This document shows, in pieces, positions 5,536 through 5,608 of a DNA stretch of 5,608 nt; within the stretch, counting starts at the first letter, position 1; each line of letters starts with the position of its first letter. Source of the stretch: Clostridia bacterium (GTDB taxonomy: Bacteria > Bacillota > Clostridia > Oscillospirales > Butyricicoccaceae). The position numbers were made by a program, and so were the translations under genes. Under the pieces are notes generated by a model. It was not told the DNA's origin. It searched no databases and was given only the letters and a program-made list of their open reading frames with translations. The stretch lies in contig JAFYMQ010000151.1 in NCBI GenBank assembly GCA_017556565.1, forward strand, positions 1-5,608, written 5' to 3'.

Positions 5536-5608
5536 ATGGTAGATTGTAACAAAGATAGGTATAATTTTGAGGATCTTTTGGACATTATGCGCACATTGCG
5601 TGCTCCCG
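5536..5608 (+). CDS. mazG: MazG nucleoside triphosphate pyrophosphohydrolase, N-terminal fragment (3' end outside window)
   Basis: Only 24 codons are visible, beginning MVDCNKDRYNFEDLLDIMRT and continuing LRAP. The motif FEDLLDIMRTLRAP matches the start of the MazG domain, where (F/Y)xxLxxIMxxLRxPxGCPWD is typical; the next residues would be expected to read close to DGCPWD. MazG hydrolyses (d)NTPs to NMP and pyrophosphate in the cytoplasm, a nucleotide-pool cleaning role. The catalytic Glu-rich EExxE motifs lie beyond the window. Position directly after a SpoVB/YabM-type flippase gene supports the call, since this order is conserved in many Firmicutes. The ATG has a good ribosome binding site at 5524-5527. 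With so little sequence, the identification rests on one motif plus context. Confidence 0.75.
   Translation, partial: MVDCNKDRYNFEDLLDIMRTLRAP

Noticed and set aside
1..5608. Mobile element, CRISPR, tRNA/rRNA or defence genes
   Set aside because: No transposase or integrase motifs, no regularly spaced repeats, no tRNA-like cloverleaf in the short gaps. All coding space is taken by recognisable metabolic, envelope or small zinc-ribbon genes.

Overview
The window looks like chromosomal DNA from a Firmicutes (Clostridia) bacterium, probably a gut-type Ruminococcaceae/Oscillospiraceae relative. The evidence is a HemZ-type radical SAM protein, a SpoVB/YabM-type flippase followed by MazG (the yabM-yabN order known from Bacillus and many Clostridia), strong Shine-Dalgarno sites and tight same-strand packing. 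The exact taxon cannot be fixed from the sequence alone. Base composition is roughly balanced in the genes and drops to about one third GC in the only real intergenic gap (5438-5535).

All genes lie on the + strand. In order they are: the 3' part of hemZ (2-1207, start outside the window); a 130-residue protein with a C-terminal zinc ribbon (1228-1620); a trimeric-type purine nucleoside phosphorylase (1643-2461); an MTA/SAH deaminase of the amidohydrolase superfamily (2465-3781); a 14-helix MOP-superfamily flippase of the SpoVB/YabM type starting at TTG (3815-5437); a 98-bp AT-rich gap with an imperfect hairpin and three TGCATT hexamers; and the first 24 codons of mazG (5536 to the window end). 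Gaps between the first five genes are 20, 22, 3 and 33 bp. I see no terminator among them, so they probably form one transcript, with a possible attenuation or promoter point before mazG.

The most interesting part is the phosphorylase/deaminase pair. The deaminase should turn 5'-methylthioadenosine (MTA) into 5'-methylthioinosine (MTI), and S-adenosylhomocysteine into S-inosylhomocysteine. The phosphorylase keeps the Glu and Asn that select 6-oxopurines, but the conserved His that normally touches the ribose 5'-hydroxyl appears to be Val. Methylthioadenosine phosphorylases have a Val at this position. This suggests a two-gene 'deaminate, then phosphorolyse' route for MTA salvage, with the phosphorylase acting as an MTI phosphorylase although it belongs to the ordinary PNP family. 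This is a prediction, not something the sequence proves.

The rest is housekeeping. I see no mobile element, CRISPR array, tRNA or rRNA. The very long minus-strand open frames are by-products of an almost total absence of TTA, CTA and TCA codons.
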